The translations under genes and the position numbers were made by a program. Below, piece by piece: positions 1 to 8,370 of a DNA stretch of 64,000 bases. This DNA comes from CBDESM01 sp965205165 (GTDB lineage: Bacteria > Chloroflexota > Dehalococcoidia > Bin125). The stretch is taken from the NCBI GenBank assembly GCA_965205165.1, contig OZ242037.1:186001-250000 (forward strand), given 5' to 3'. The notes under the pieces were generated by a model. It saw only the letters and a program-made list of their open reading frames with translations, ran no database searches and was not told the DNA's origin. How positions within the stretch are numbered: the stretch's first letter is position 1; each line of letters opens with the position of its first letter.

Positions 1-337
1 CCTGTTCGAGCGAGCGCTGGAAGCCGGTGACGTCGGTGTTGTAGCCCTGCAAATGGCCGGATTGGTTGACGATCGTGTTGATCGCGCCGGCGAAGCGGGC
101 GGTCTGGTGCAGGCCGTCCATGTGGCGCAGGGCGGCTTCCTTGTAGGGGATCGTCACGTTCGCGCCGAGCGCGTCGTCATCGCGCAGGGCCTCGATCAGG
201 GCCGGCAGATCGGCGGGCAGGGCGTCCCAAGCCTCGTAGCGGGCGTCAATGCCGGCTTGGTCGAAGGCGGGCTGCTGGAAGGCGGGCGAGACGGAGTGCG
301 CGACGGGGTGCCCGATCAGTCCGACCCGCAGCGGCAT
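1..337 (-). CDS. aroE: Shikimate dehydrogenase, N-terminal part (cut by window edge)
   Basis: AroE reduces 3-dehydroshikimate to shikimate with NADPH in aromatic amino acid synthesis. The visible 112 codons hold the substrate-binding half: GHPVAHSVSP near the N-terminus, NVTIPYKEAA with the catalytic lysine, GAINTIV and GYNTDVTGF. All are family signatures. The ATG at 337 is preceded by a purine-rich GAAGGGGG ribosome site. It is the last visible gene of the leftward run alaS-ruvX-mltG-aroE, 52 bases after mltG. The NADPH-binding C-terminal half lies outside the window, so it is incomplete only because of the edge. Confidence 0.93.
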   Translation of the reverse strand, partial: MPLRVGLIGHPVAHSVSPAFQQPAFDQAGIDARYEAWDALPADLPALIEALRDDDALGANVTIPYKEAALRHMDGLHQTARFAGAINTIVNQSGHLQGYNTDVTGFQRSLEQ

Positions 338-389
338 GGCCGCCCCCTTCCGCGGACAGCCTATTGCGGCCCGCCGGGGGCGGCGCCGG

Positions 390-1478
390 TCAGTCGGCGG
401 CGGATTGGATTTCGAGGATGTTCTGCTGGTGCTGCGCGTAGGTTTCGGCGAAGGCGTGGGTGCGGTCGGGTCTGGCTACGTAGAAGAGGTAGTTGGTGCT
501 GGCGGGGGCCGCGGCGGCGGCGATCGAGGCGCGGCCGGGATTGCCGATCGGGGTCGGCGGCAGGCCCTTGTGGAGGTAGGTGTTGTGGGGGTGCCGTCTG
601 GCCAGGTCGATGGCGGTGATCGAAGACCAATAGGCGGGCGGATCTTCGGCGGCGTCGGCTTTGGCGTATTGGACGGTGGAGTCGATCTGGAGCAGGATGT
701 CCCGTTCGAGGCGGTTCCAGATGACGGAGGAGATCAGGGGGCGCTCTTGGTCGATGGCGGCTTCGCGCTCGATCATGCTGGCGATGGTGAGGATGTCGTG
801 CAGGGGTCTGCCTGATGCGGCGATGTCGGCCAGCAGGTCGCCGTCGAGTTCGTGGTCGAGGCGCTGGAGCATGGCGCGGGCGATGCTTTCGGGCGTCGCA
901 TCGAGGGGGAAGCGGTAGGTGCTGGGGAAGAGGTAGCCCTCGGGAACGGCGTCTCCGGGCAGGTCGGCTGCGGGGGTGCCGGCTTGGACCGAGGGGAGCT
1001 GCAAGGCGGCGATGAAGTCCTCGGCTGGGGCGAGGCCGGCCTGTTCGAGGATGCGGGCGATCTCCTCGATCCGCAAGCCTTCGGGGATGACGACCAAAGT
1101 CGGGGAGGTTTCACCGAAGCGGATGCGGCGGATGATTTCGTAGGTGGCGAGGCCGGGCTCGAAGGTGTAGCGGCCGCCGTTGAGCAGTTGATCCCAGCCG
1201 AGCAGGGCGGCGAGCGTCTGGAAGTGGCGCGAGGATGAGACGAGGCCCGCGGCTTGGAGGCGCGCGCCGATTTGGGCGGCGGACTGGCCGTCCGCGATTT
1301 CGACGACGTTGATGTCCTCCCCGATCTGGAACGGCTCGGAGGCGGCGGGCGCGAACTCTTCGATCGTGCGGGCGGGGGCGCGGGCGACGAGCCAGGCGGC
1401 CGCGGCGATCGCGCAGGCGGCGAGCAGGAATACGGCGATCAGGCCTTGGCGGCGCAGGCGCTCGGAGGCGGGGGTCAT
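390..1478 (-). CDS. mltG: Endolytic murein transglycosylase MltG (YceG-like)
   Basis: MltG is a membrane-anchored lytic transglycosylase that cuts nascent glycan strands and so sets their length. The 362-residue protein has an N-terminal transmembrane helix (about residues 12-32) and a LysM-like region. The YceG catalytic domain follows, with the active-site glutamate in ASMIEREA, the nearby LISSVIWNRLE and LLQIDSTVQYA segments, and the C-terminal NTYLHKGLPPTPIGNPG and NYLFYV motifs. Its ATG overlaps the ruvX stop codon (ATGA). The ruvX-mltG pair is common in bacteria. Length and motifs are normal. Confidence 0.95.
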   Translation of the reverse strand: MTPASERLRRQGLIAVFLLAACAIAAAAWLVARAPARTIEEFAPAASEPFQIGEDINVVEIADGQSAAQIGARLQAAGLVSSSRHFQTLAALLGWDQLLNGGRYTFEPGLATYEIIRRIRFGETSPTLVVIPEGLRIEEIARILEQAGLAPAEDFIAALQLPSVQAGTPAADLPGDAVPEGYLFPSTYRFPLDATPESIARAMLQRLDHELDGDLLADIAASGRPLHDILTIASMIEREAAIDQERPLISSVIWNRLERDILLQIDSTVQYAKADAAEDPPAYWSSITAIDLARRHPHNTYLHKGLPPTPIGNPGRASIAAAAAPASTNYLFYVARPDRTHAFAETYAQHQQNILEIQSAAD

Positions 1479-2017
1479 CGGGCGGCGGAACGCTGGTCGA
1501 GCCAGCGCTGGAGGATGCGGGCGGCGGCCTGCGCGTGCTCCCTGGGCTGCTCCTTGCGGCGGCGCTGCTTGCTGCGGGCTCCGGGCCGCCGCGCCTTGCC
1601 GGTGCGGGGGCGCTCTTGCAGCAGCGCGGGGGCGGAGGTGTCGCGCTCTTCCTGCGTGCAGCAGGGGATGCCGAGGTGCCGCGCGAGCACCTCTCCCTGC
1701 GCCTTGAAGCGGAGCGCCTGCTCGTCCTCTTCGCCGTCGGGGCGGACGGGCAGCCCGGTGACGAGCTGGGCGAGTTGCAGGCCGTCGAGCATGCGGGCGA
1801 GTTCGCTGCGGCCCTCGTCGCGGCTGGCCCTGAGGTCGATGGTGCCGACGGGGAGGGCGGTATCGGAGCCGGGGGCGGTGCGGGCGACGCCGATCCAGCG
1901 CTCGCCCGGGTCGATGGCGACGATGCAGCCCTCGGGTCCCGCGGGGTCAGCCGGCGGCGAGTTGGGCGCGGACGGCGTCGGGGACGGCTTGCAGGGCGTG
2001 GTCGAGTTTGGCGGCAT
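1475..2017 (-). CDS. ruvX: RuvX/YqgF-family Holliday junction resolvase-like protein
   Basis: YqgF proteins are RNase H-fold nucleases linked to 16S rRNA 5' processing and, by homology, to Holliday-junction resolution. Visible are the first strand CIVAIDPGERWIGVA with the catalytic Asp, TGLPVRPDG, and the C-terminal helix AAARILQRWLD. The protein is 180 residues, longer than the usual 140-150. The extra length is an Arg/Lys-rich insert before the last helix plus about 28 N-terminal residues translated from inside alaS. No ATG, GTG or TTG lies nearer the conserved core, so the ATG at 2017, 71 bases inside alaS, is the best start. Two usual acidic positions look altered: EER for DER, and His for the last Asp. 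Confidence 0.82.
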   Translation of the reverse strand: MPPNSTTPCKPSPTPSAPNSPPADPAGPEGCIVAIDPGERWIGVARTAPGSDTALPVGTIDLRASRDEGRSELARMLDGLQLAQLVTGLPVRPDGEEDEQALRFKAQGEVLARHLGIPCCTQEERDTSAPALLQERPRTGKARRPGARSKQRRRKEQPREHAQAAARILQRWLDQRSAAR

Positions 2018-4574
2018 CGCGGCCTCCGGCTTGGGCCATTTCGGGCTTGCCGCCGCCTCCGCCGCCGGCGAGCTTGGCGATCTCGCGGATCAGGTCGCCG
2101 GCGTGGACGCCGCGCTCGATCGCCGGCGGCGCGGCCATGGCGACGAAGAGCGGGCGATCGTTGGCGACCGCGCCGAGCACGACGACACCCTCGCCGAGGA
2201 TGTTCCGCACCTCGTCGCCGGCGCGGCGGAGCGCGTCGGCCGATTCGACGCTGACCCGGCCGGCGACGACGGGGATGCCGTCGACGTCGGCCGGGGAGGC
2301 GGCGAGGTCGCGGGCGGCGGATGCGCCGGCGCGCTGCTCGATCTGGTTGAGGCGGCGGCGCAGATCGGCGTTTTCCTCGCGCAGCTGGTCGACTTTGGCA
2401 GTGGCGGTTTCGGGCGTGGCGCGGACGGATTGGGCGAGCTCGTCGAGCGCGTCGATGTGCTGCGAAATCCAGTCTTCGGCGGCCGCGCCGGTGAGGGCTT
2501 CGATGCGGCGCACGCCGGAGCCGATCGAAGCGTCGGAGATGATCTGGAACGCGCCGACGACGCCGGTCGCGGGGACATGGGTGCCGCCGCAGAGCTCCTT
2601 GCTGAAGCAGTCGTGGACATGCGGCTGCGGGTCGCAGATTTCGACGACGCGGACGTCGGTGTCGTAGCGCTCGCCGAAGATCGCCATCGCGCCGGTCTTG
2701 AGCGCATCCTCGTAGGGCATTTCGCTGGTGGCGACGGGGATGTCGTCCCGGATGCGGGCTTGGACGAGCTGCTGGACTTCGCGGAGCTGGCCGGGTTCGG
2801 GCGCGTCCGGCTGGGTGTAGTCGAAGCGGAGGTGGTCGGGCGCGACGAGCGAGCCGGCCTGCCGGACGTGGTCGCCGAGCACCTGGCGCAGCGCGGCGTG
2901 GAGCAGGTGCGTCGCCGTGTGGTTGCGCGCCGTGTCCCGCCGTCGCGAGCGGTCGACCTCTGCTTCGAGCCGGTCGCCGATGGAGATCGCGCCGGAGGTG
3001 ATTTTGCCGATGTGGGCGATCACGTCGCCGTAGGCGCGGGTGTCGGAGATCTCGATCTGGGCGTCGCCGCCGCGGAGGATGCCGGCGTCGCCGATCTGTC
3101 CGCCGCCCTCGGGGTAGAAGGGGGTGCGTTCGAGCACGATCATCACGTCATCGCCGGAGGCGGCGCGGGAAGACGCTTCGCCGCCGCTGACGAGCGCGGC
3201 GACGGTCGCCTCCGCGCCGACTTCGGCGTAGCCGGCGAATTCGGAGGTGATGCTCATTTCGGCGAAGAGCGCGACCTCGTCGTCGTAGGCGAAGGCGGCG
3301 CTGCTGCGGGAGCGGGCCTGCTGCTCGGCGAGGGCCTGCTCGAAGCCGGCGGCATCGAGTTCGAGGCCGGCGGCATCGCAGAGCTCGCGGATCACTTCGC
3401 GGGGGACGCCGTAGGTGTCGTACAGGGTGAAGGCGTCCTGCCCGGAGATGGCGGTCGCGCCCTTGGCGAGTTGGTCGAACAGGGCGCGGCCGGTCTGGAG
3501 GGTCTGGCGGAAGCGGGCTTCTTCCTGATCGAGGACGCGGGCTACGAGGGCGGATTGCTCGGTCAGTTCGGGGTACCACTCGGACATCGATCGGCGGACT
3601 TGGGCGGCGACGTCGGAGAGCAGGGCGTCTTGGATGTCGAGGCGGTCGGCCATGTAGAGAGCGCGGCGGATGAGGCGGCGGAGGACGTAGCCGCGGCCTT
3701 CGTTGGAGGGGAGCGCACCGTCGGCGATCAGGAAGGTCATGGCGCGGCCGTGCTCGGCCACCACCCGCATCGCCCGCCGCATCTGCTCGTCCGCCTCCTC
3801 GTACCCGCGCCCGGCCCGTTCCCCCACGTAGGCCAGCAGTGGCGCGAAGAGGTCGGTTTCGTAGAGGTTTTCGACGCCTTGCAGCATCATCGCCCAGCGT
3901 TCGAGGCCGGCGCCGGTGTCGATGTTCTGGGCGGGCAGCGGGGTCAGCTCTCCGCTCTCGTCGCGCGAGTACTGCATGAAGACGAGGTTCCAGATTTCGA
4001 GGAAGCGGTCCTCGTCGTCGGCCGGGCCGGCATCGGGCGCGGCCGGATCCGGCCGCATGTCGTAGTGCAGTTCGGAGCAGGGGCCGCAGGGGCCGACGGG
4101 GCCGGCGGCCCAGAAATTGCCCTGATCTTCGCCGTATCTGAAGATGCGGGAATCGGGCAGGCCGATCTTGCGCCACTGGTCGTAGGCGAAATCGTCGTCG
4201 GTGAAGACGGTGGCGACCAAGCGATCTTTTGGGACGCCGACCACGTCGGTGACCAGTTCCCAGGCCCAGGCCTGGGCCTCGGCCTTGAAGTAGTCGCCGA
4301 GCGAGAAGTTGCCGAGCATCTCGAACATGGTCAGGTGCGAGTCGTCGCCGACCTCGTCGATGTCGGTGGTGCGGAAGCACTTTTGGATCGAGGTGAGGCG
4401 GTGGTGCGGAGGCTGCGCTTCGCCCATGAAGTAGCGCTTGAAGGGGACCATGCCGGCGCTGGTGAAGAGCAGGGTGGGGTCGCCGGGCGCGGTCAGCGGG
4501 GCGCTGGCGACGCGGAGGTGGTCGCGCTCGGTGAAGAAGTCGGTGAAGGTCTGCCTGATCTTCTGGGCGTCCAT
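1947..4574 (-). CDS. alaS: Alanine--tRNA ligase
   Basis: AlaRS charges tRNA-Ala and hydrolyses mischarged Ser/Gly. The 875-residue protein has the class II catalytic core at its N-terminus (TSAGMVPFKRYFMG, QKCFRTTDIDEVG, FEMLGNFSLGDYF). The editing domain carries zinc-binding HTATH near residue 551 and CSKELCGGTH near 655. A C-Ala domain ends with a glycine run near 843. Full family length. The ATG at 4574 has a GAGAGGA ribosome site and starts the leftward operon alaS-ruvX-mltG-aroE, divergent from glmU. Confidence 0.97.
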   Translation of the reverse strand: MDAQKIRQTFTDFFTERDHLRVASAPLTAPGDPTLLFTSAGMVPFKRYFMGEAQPPHHRLTSIQKCFRTTDIDEVGDDSHLTMFEMLGNFSLGDYFKAEAQAWAWELVTDVVGVPKDRLVATVFTDDDFAYDQWRKIGLPDSRIFRYGEDQGNFWAAGPVGPCGPCSELHYDMRPDPAAPDAGPADDEDRFLEIWNLVFMQYSRDESGELTPLPAQNIDTGAGLERWAMMLQGVENLYETDLFAPLLAYVGERAGRGYEEADEQMRRAMRVVAEHGRAMTFLIADGALPSNEGRGYVLRRLIRRALYMADRLDIQDALLSDVAAQVRRSMSEWYPELTEQSALVARVLDQEEARFRQTLQTGRALFDQLAKGATAISGQDAFTLYDTYGVPREVIRELCDAAGLELDAAGFEQALAEQQARSRSSAAFAYDDEVALFAEMSITSEFAGYAEVGAEATVAALVSGGEASSRAASGDDVMIVLERTPFYPEGGGQIGDAGILRGGDAQIEISDTRAYGDVIAHIGKITSGAISIGDRLEAEVDRSRRRDTARNHTATHLLHAALRQVLGDHVRQAGSLVAPDHLRFDYTQPDAPEPGQLREVQQLVQARIRDDIPVATSEMPYEDALKTGAMAIFGERYDTDVRVVEICDPQPHVHDCFSKELCGGTHVPATGVVGAFQIISDASIGSGVRRIEALTGAAAEDWISQHIDALDELAQSVRATPETATAKVDQLREENADLRRRLNQIEQRAGASAARDLAASPADVDGIPVVAGRVSVESADALRRAGDEVRNILGEGVVVLGAVANDRPLFVAMAAPPAIERGVHAGDLIREIAKLAGGGGGGKPEMAQAGGRDAAKLDHALQAVPDAVRAQLAAG

Positions 4575-4613
4575 CTGGTCCTCTCGAGCGGGTGATCCGG
4601 GGTTGCCGCTGCG

Positions 4614-4619
4614 AGTCTA
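4614..4619 (-). promoter_or_regulatory. Possible -10 box for alaS operon
   Basis: On the minus strand this reads TAGACT, fitting the TANNNT form seen across the window. It lies 39 bases before the alaS ATG, leaving room for a short leader with the visible ribosome site. No convincing -35 is seen at 17 bases, so this rests on the hexamer and its position. Confidence 0.35.
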
Positions 4620-4634
4620 CCCGCGTGCGGGCTG

Positions 4635-4663
4635 TTGACACGGATGGGCGCGATTTCTAGCGT
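4635..4663 (+). promoter_or_regulatory. Sigma-70-type promoter for glmU operon
   Basis: A perfect -35 TTGACA (4635-4640) is separated by exactly 17 bases from a -10 TAGCGT (4658-4663). Predicted start of transcription is near 4670, giving a leader of about 42 bases that includes a GGAGGG ribosome site before the TTG start of glmU. It sits in the divergent alaS/glmU gap and is the best-formed promoter in the window. Confidence 0.75.
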
Positions 4664-4711
4664 GATCGGCAGCTGGCCCGCCGATGCGCGCGGCCGCGGA
4701 GGGCACGGCGC

Positions 4712-6136
4712 TTGTCGTCCGACGACGATCCCCACGAATCACCCCGATGCAGCGGAGATGCGGCCGCGCGGGACGCGACGGCCGTGGTGCTGGCCGCGGG
4801 CCGCGGCAAGCGGATGAAGTCGGCGCTGCCCAAGGTCCTGCACCGGATCGCGGGGCGGGCGATCGCGTCGCACGTGCTGCACGCGATCGCGGAAGCAGGC
4901 ATCGCCGAGGCGGTGGTCGTGGTCGCCGCCGATGAAGCGGGCGGGGCCGTGCGGGATGATCTGGCGGCCGACGCGCCGAGCGGCATCGAGCTCCGATTCG
5001 CCGTGCAGGAAGAGGCAACCGGGACGGGCGACGCGATGCTGGCGGCGCTGCCGGCGGTGCGCACGGAGCAAGTGCTGATCGCGAACGGCGACTTGGCGCT
5101 GATCACCGCGGAGGACATCGCACGGGTGATCGCGTCGAGCGGGGCGGCCGCAAGCGTCGCGGTCGGCACAGTCGACGAGCCGGCCAAGATGGGGCGGATC
5201 GTCCGCGACGAACGGGGGGCGATCTCCGAGATCGTCGAGTGGCGCGACGCATCGGCCGAGCAGCGGGCGATCAAAGAGGTCAACGCGGGGGTTTACCGGT
5301 TCCGCGCCGATTGGCTGCGGCGGGAGCTGGAGCAGACGGCGGGCGGCGCGGCGAGCGAGCATCATGGCACGGACGTGGTGAAGGCCGCGGCGCGAGGCGG
5401 GCAGCTCCAAGACGTGCCGATCGACCTCTCGGAGGGGCCGCTGAACGTGGAAGACCTGGCCGATGCGGAGCGGGCCGGGCGGATTCTCCGCCGCCGGATC
5501 ATCGAGCGGCACCTGCGGGCGGGAGTGGAGCTGCGGGACGCGGCGGCGGCGTGGATCGACGCGGGGGTGCGGATCGCGGCCGGCGCGGTGATCGAGCCGG
5601 GGGTGCACCTGCGCGGGCGGACGCGGATCGGGGCGGGCTCGCGGATCGGGCCCAACGCGGTGCTGGAGGATGTCTCGGTCGGCGAGGGCTGCGTGCTGGA
5701 GTCGTGCACGATCCGGGGATCGGCGCTGGGGGATCGGGTCGAGGTGGGGCCGTACAGCGTGGTGCGGCCGGGCTGCGAGCTGGGGGATGACGTGCACATC
5801 GGGTCGCATGCAGAACTGAAGGCGGCGGTGCTCGGCCGCGGCTCGAAGGCGGGGCACTTTTCTTATGTCGGCGATGCGGAGCTGGGCGAGCGGGTGAACG
5901 TGGGCGCGGGGGCGGTGACCTGCAACTTCGACGGGAGCGGGAAGCACCGCACGGAGATCGGGGACGACGCCTTCATCGGGAGCGACACGATGCTGGTCGC
6001 GCCGGTGCGGATCGGGGCGCGTGCGCGGACGGGCGCGGGCGCGGTGGTGACCAAGGACGTGCCGGACGGGAGCGTCGCGGTTGGGCATCCGGCGCGGCTG
6101 GCGCCGGCGCGGCGGGGGCGGAGGGACGCGACGTGA
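4712..6136 (+). CDS. glmU: Bifunctional GlmU (GlcNAc-1-P uridyltransferase / GlcN-1-P acetyltransferase)
   Basis: GlmU makes UDP-GlcNAc from glucosamine-1-phosphate for peptidoglycan. The N-terminal nucleotidyltransferase shows VVLAAGRGKRMKSALPK from residue 25, QEEATGTGDAML and an NGD motif. Hexapeptide left-handed beta-helix repeats run from about residue 255. They carry the acetyltransferase active-site His (about 382) in GHFSYVGDAELG, then GAGAVTCNFDG. It is 474 residues, normal for the family. The start is a TTG with GGAGGG upstream; nearby ATGs are out of frame. The first 21 residues are acidic and outside the conserved fold. It overlaps the next gene by 4 bases. glmS at 24 kb supplies the same pathway. 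Confidence 0.95.
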   Translation: MSSDDDPHESPRCSGDAAARDATAVVLAAGRGKRMKSALPKVLHRIAGRAIASHVLHAIAEAGIAEAVVVVAADEAGGAVRDDLAADAPSGIELRFAVQEEATGTGDAMLAALPAVRTEQVLIANGDLALITAEDIARVIASSGAAASVAVGTVDEPAKMGRIVRDERGAISEIVEWRDASAEQRAIKEVNAGVYRFRADWLRRELEQTAGGAASEHHGTDVVKAAARGGQLQDVPIDLSEGPLNVEDLADAERAGRILRRRIIERHLRAGVELRDAAAAWIDAGVRIAAGAVIEPGVHLRGRTRIGAGSRIGPNAVLEDVSVGEGCVLESCTIRGSALGDRVEVGPYSVVRPGCELGDDVHIGSHAELKAAVLGRGSKAGHFSYVGDAELGERVNVGAGAVTCNFDGSGKHRTEIGDDAFIGSDTMLVAPVRIGARARTGAGAVVTKDVPDGSVAVGHPARLAPARRGRRDAT

Positions 6137-7395
6137 GCGACGGGGCGATCGCGGCGCTGGCGGTGCTGCTGGCGAGCGTGCTGGTGCTGGTGGTGGCGGC
6201 GATCGCGGAGGCGGGCGTGATCTCGCTGAGCCGCTCGCGGGCGCGGCTGCTGGCCTCGCGCCAGCCGGATAATCCACGGGCGGCGCGCTTGCAGGAGATC
6301 ACGCGGCAGCGCGAGCGCGCGCTCGGCTCGGTCGCGGTCGGGCGCACCCTGGCGGTGGGCACCGGCTTCACCGCCGCCTTCGCGATCGTGGTGATGGAGA
6401 TCGGGGACGGCTGGACGGAGCTGGTGGCGACGGGGGCGATCGCGGTGCTGTCGGCGGCGCTGATCCAGGCGGTGCCGCGGCGCTTGGCGGCGACCTGGCC
6501 GGAGGCGTTCGCGATGTTCTTCGCGCCGGTCATCGACCTGTTCGACGCGGCCTTCCTGCTGCCGGCGGCGCTGCTGGAGTCGCCGGCGCGGCTCTTCACC
6601 GGGCTGCGCGCGGGGCAGACGGAGCTGGCGCCCGCGCCGACGGACTTGGAGCTGGTGCTGGAATCGGGGCAGGAGGCGATCGAGGAGGACGAGCGGGAGA
6701 TGATCCGCGGGGTGATGAGCATCGGCGAGCGGACGGTGCGGGAGACGATGACGCCGCGGCCGGACATCACCGCGGTGCAGCGGGACGCGGCCGCGGAGGC
6801 GGCGCTGGACCTGATGCTGGCCAAGGGCTATTCGCGGATCCCGGTCTACGACGACACGATCGACCACGTGACCGGGATCGTCTACGCGAAGGACGTGATG
6901 GCGGCGCTGCGGAAGGCGGGCGAAGAGGGGGAGGTGCGGCTGGCATCGGTACGGCGGGACCCGATGCTGGTGCCGGAATCGAAGCTGATCGACGACCTGC
7001 TGCGGGAGTTCCGGCGCAGCCGCACGCACATGGCGATCGTGCTCGACGAGTACGGCGGCACCGCGGGGCTGATCACGCTGGAGGACCTGGTTGAGGAGAT
7101 CGTGGGCGAAATCACGGACGAGCACGACGCGGCGGCCCCGAACGAGGTGACGCGGCTGGCCGACGGGGCGCTGCTGCTGGGCGGGCGGGCGCCGCTGAGT
7201 TCGCTGGAGGCGCTCGGCCTGCGCCTCGAGCCGATCGAATTCGACACCGTGGCCGGCTGGGTCTTCGACCGGCTGGGCAAGATCCCGGACGTGGGCGACC
7301 GGATCGAGCGGGACGGCATCGCGGTGGTGGTGCAGAAGATGAACGGGCACCGCATCGCGGAGATGCGGGCGGCGCCGATCGCGGCGAATGAGTGA
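6133..7395 (+). CDS. DUF21/CBS-pair/CorC_HlyC membrane protein
   Basis: A 420-residue protein of the HlyC/CorC (CNNM-like) family, which is linked to Mg/Co homeostasis. N-terminal hydrophobic segments (about 6-30 and more to about 165) form a DUF21 membrane domain. Two CBS motifs follow (VRETMTPRPDITAV near 200; DEYGGTAGLITLEDLVEEI near 300), which usually bind adenylates, and then a CorC_HlyC domain (about 335-415). It starts at GTG 6133, overlapping the glmU stop (GTGA). The substrate cannot be told from sequence. Confidence 0.88.
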   Translation: MSDGAIAALAVLLASVLVLVVAAIAEAGVISLSRSRARLLASRQPDNPRAARLQEITRQRERALGSVAVGRTLAVGTGFTAAFAIVVMEIGDGWTELVATGAIAVLSAALIQAVPRRLAATWPEAFAMFFAPVIDLFDAAFLLPAALLESPARLFTGLRAGQTELAPAPTDLELVLESGQEAIEEDEREMIRGVMSIGERTVRETMTPRPDITAVQRDAAAEAALDLMLAKGYSRIPVYDDTIDHVTGIVYAKDVMAALRKAGEEGEVRLASVRRDPMLVPESKLIDDLLREFRRSRTHMAIVLDEYGGTAGLITLEDLVEEIVGEITDEHDAAAPNEVTRLADGALLLGGRAPLSSLEALGLRLEPIEFDTVAGWVFDRLGKIPDVGDRIERDGIAVVVQKMNGHRIAEMRAAPIAANE

Positions 7396-8359
7396 GCCGG
7401 CGGCAGGCGGCGGGGCCGATCTCCGGTTCCGCGTCGGGTTTTCGTTCGCGCCGTCGATCGGGGCGCAGCGGATGCAGCTGATCGAGCAGGCGTTCCCCTC
7501 GATCGCGGCGGCGTGGGACGCGCCGGGGGCGGAGCTGATCGCGGCGGGGCTGCCGGAGCGGGCGGCGGCGGAGCGGGACGCGGCGCGGGCGCGGCTGGAC
7601 CTCGACGCGGAGCTGGAGCGCCTCGAGCGGGTGCAGGTGCAGGCGCTGAGCTGGCACGACCGGCGCTACCCGGCGCTGCTCAAGCAGATCTACGATCCGC
7701 CGCCGCTGCTGTACGTGCACGGGGATCCGGGGCCGGCGGACGGGCCCGGCCTGGCGGTGGTGGGGACGCGCTCGCCGTCGGGCTACGGCAGGCGGGTGAC
7801 GGCGCGGCTCTCGGCGGAGCTGGCGAACGCGGGGTTCGCGGTCGTGAGCGGGCTGGCGCTGGGGGTGGACGCGGCCGCGCACCGGGCGGCGCTGGACTGC
7901 GGCGGGCGCACGATCGGCGTGGTCGCGGGCGGGCTGGACCTGATCTCGCCGCAGCAGCACCTGCCGCTGGCGGCCGCGATCGTGGAGTCGGGGCGCGGCG
8001 CGGTGATCTCGGAGCATCCGCTCGGGACGGAGCCGGCGACGGCGAACTTCCCCCGCCGCAACCGCATCCTGGCCGGGATGACGCTGGGGACGCTGGTCAC
8101 GGAGGCGAAGATGAAATCGGGCGCATGGCATACGGTGACGGCGGCGCTGGACCAGGGGCGCGAGGTGTTCGCGGTGCCGGGGCCGATCGATTCGGAGCGC
8201 AGCGAGGGGACAAATTCGATGCTGCAGCAGGGGCTGGCCAAGCTGGTCGCGCGGGCCGGGGACATCTTGGAAGAGCTGCCCGGCGCGGCGCGGGAGGGGC
8301 AGCCGCGGATGCCGCTTTCAGGCGCGATGCGGAGTGACAGCACGGCGGCCAGCGCCTAA
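7388..8359 (+). CDS. DprA/Smf-family protein, first of two tandem paralogues, no winged-helix tail
   Basis: DprA loads RecA onto incoming single-stranded DNA during transformation. This 323-residue copy has an N-terminal helical (SAM/HhH-like) segment. A Rossmann fold follows, with AVVGTRSPSGYG (about 124), SGLALGVDAAAH (about 154), VAGGLD, and the family NFPRRNRILAGM. The protein ends soon after the fold at GAAREG and a short tail, so the C-terminal winged helix of full-length DprA is absent. It overlaps the CBS gene by 8 bases and is followed by a complete DprA. The two copies are clearly diverged, so this is not a recent duplication. Confidence 0.88.
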   Translation: MSEPAAGGGADLRFRVGFSFAPSIGAQRMQLIEQAFPSIAAAWDAPGAELIAAGLPERAAAERDAARARLDLDAELERLERVQVQALSWHDRRYPALLKQIYDPPPLLYVHGDPGPADGPGLAVVGTRSPSGYGRRVTARLSAELANAGFAVVSGLALGVDAAAHRAALDCGGRTIGVVAGGLDLISPQQHLPLAAAIVESGRGAVISEHPLGTEPATANFPRRNRILAGMTLGTLVTEAKMKSGAWHTVTAALDQGREVFAVPGPIDSERSEGTNSMLQQGLAKLVARAGDILEELPGAAREGQPRMPLSGAMRSDSTAASA

Positions 8360-8362
8360 CCT
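8334..8362 (+). promoter_or_regulatory. Promoter for dprA2 (possibly leaderless)
   Basis: GTGACA (8334-8339) and TAACCT (8357-8362) are 17 bases apart, matching a sigma-70 layout with one mismatch in the -35. The -10 ends 8 bases before the GTG start at 8371, so transcription would begin at or just before the start codon. The promoter lies inside the end of dprA1. Confidence 0.55.
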
Positions 8363-8370
8363 CTCCGCTC

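Noticed and set aside
1..337. aroE as a broken gene
   Set aside because: The frame is intact up to the first base of the window; it is cut by the window edge. The same holds for the aconitase gene at the right edge.
1254..4595. Very long open frame (1113 codons) on the plus strand
   Set aside because: It is antisense to alaS and ruvX, has Gly/Ala/Val/Asp-biased shadow composition, and matches no family. The minus-strand genes carry all recognisable motifs.
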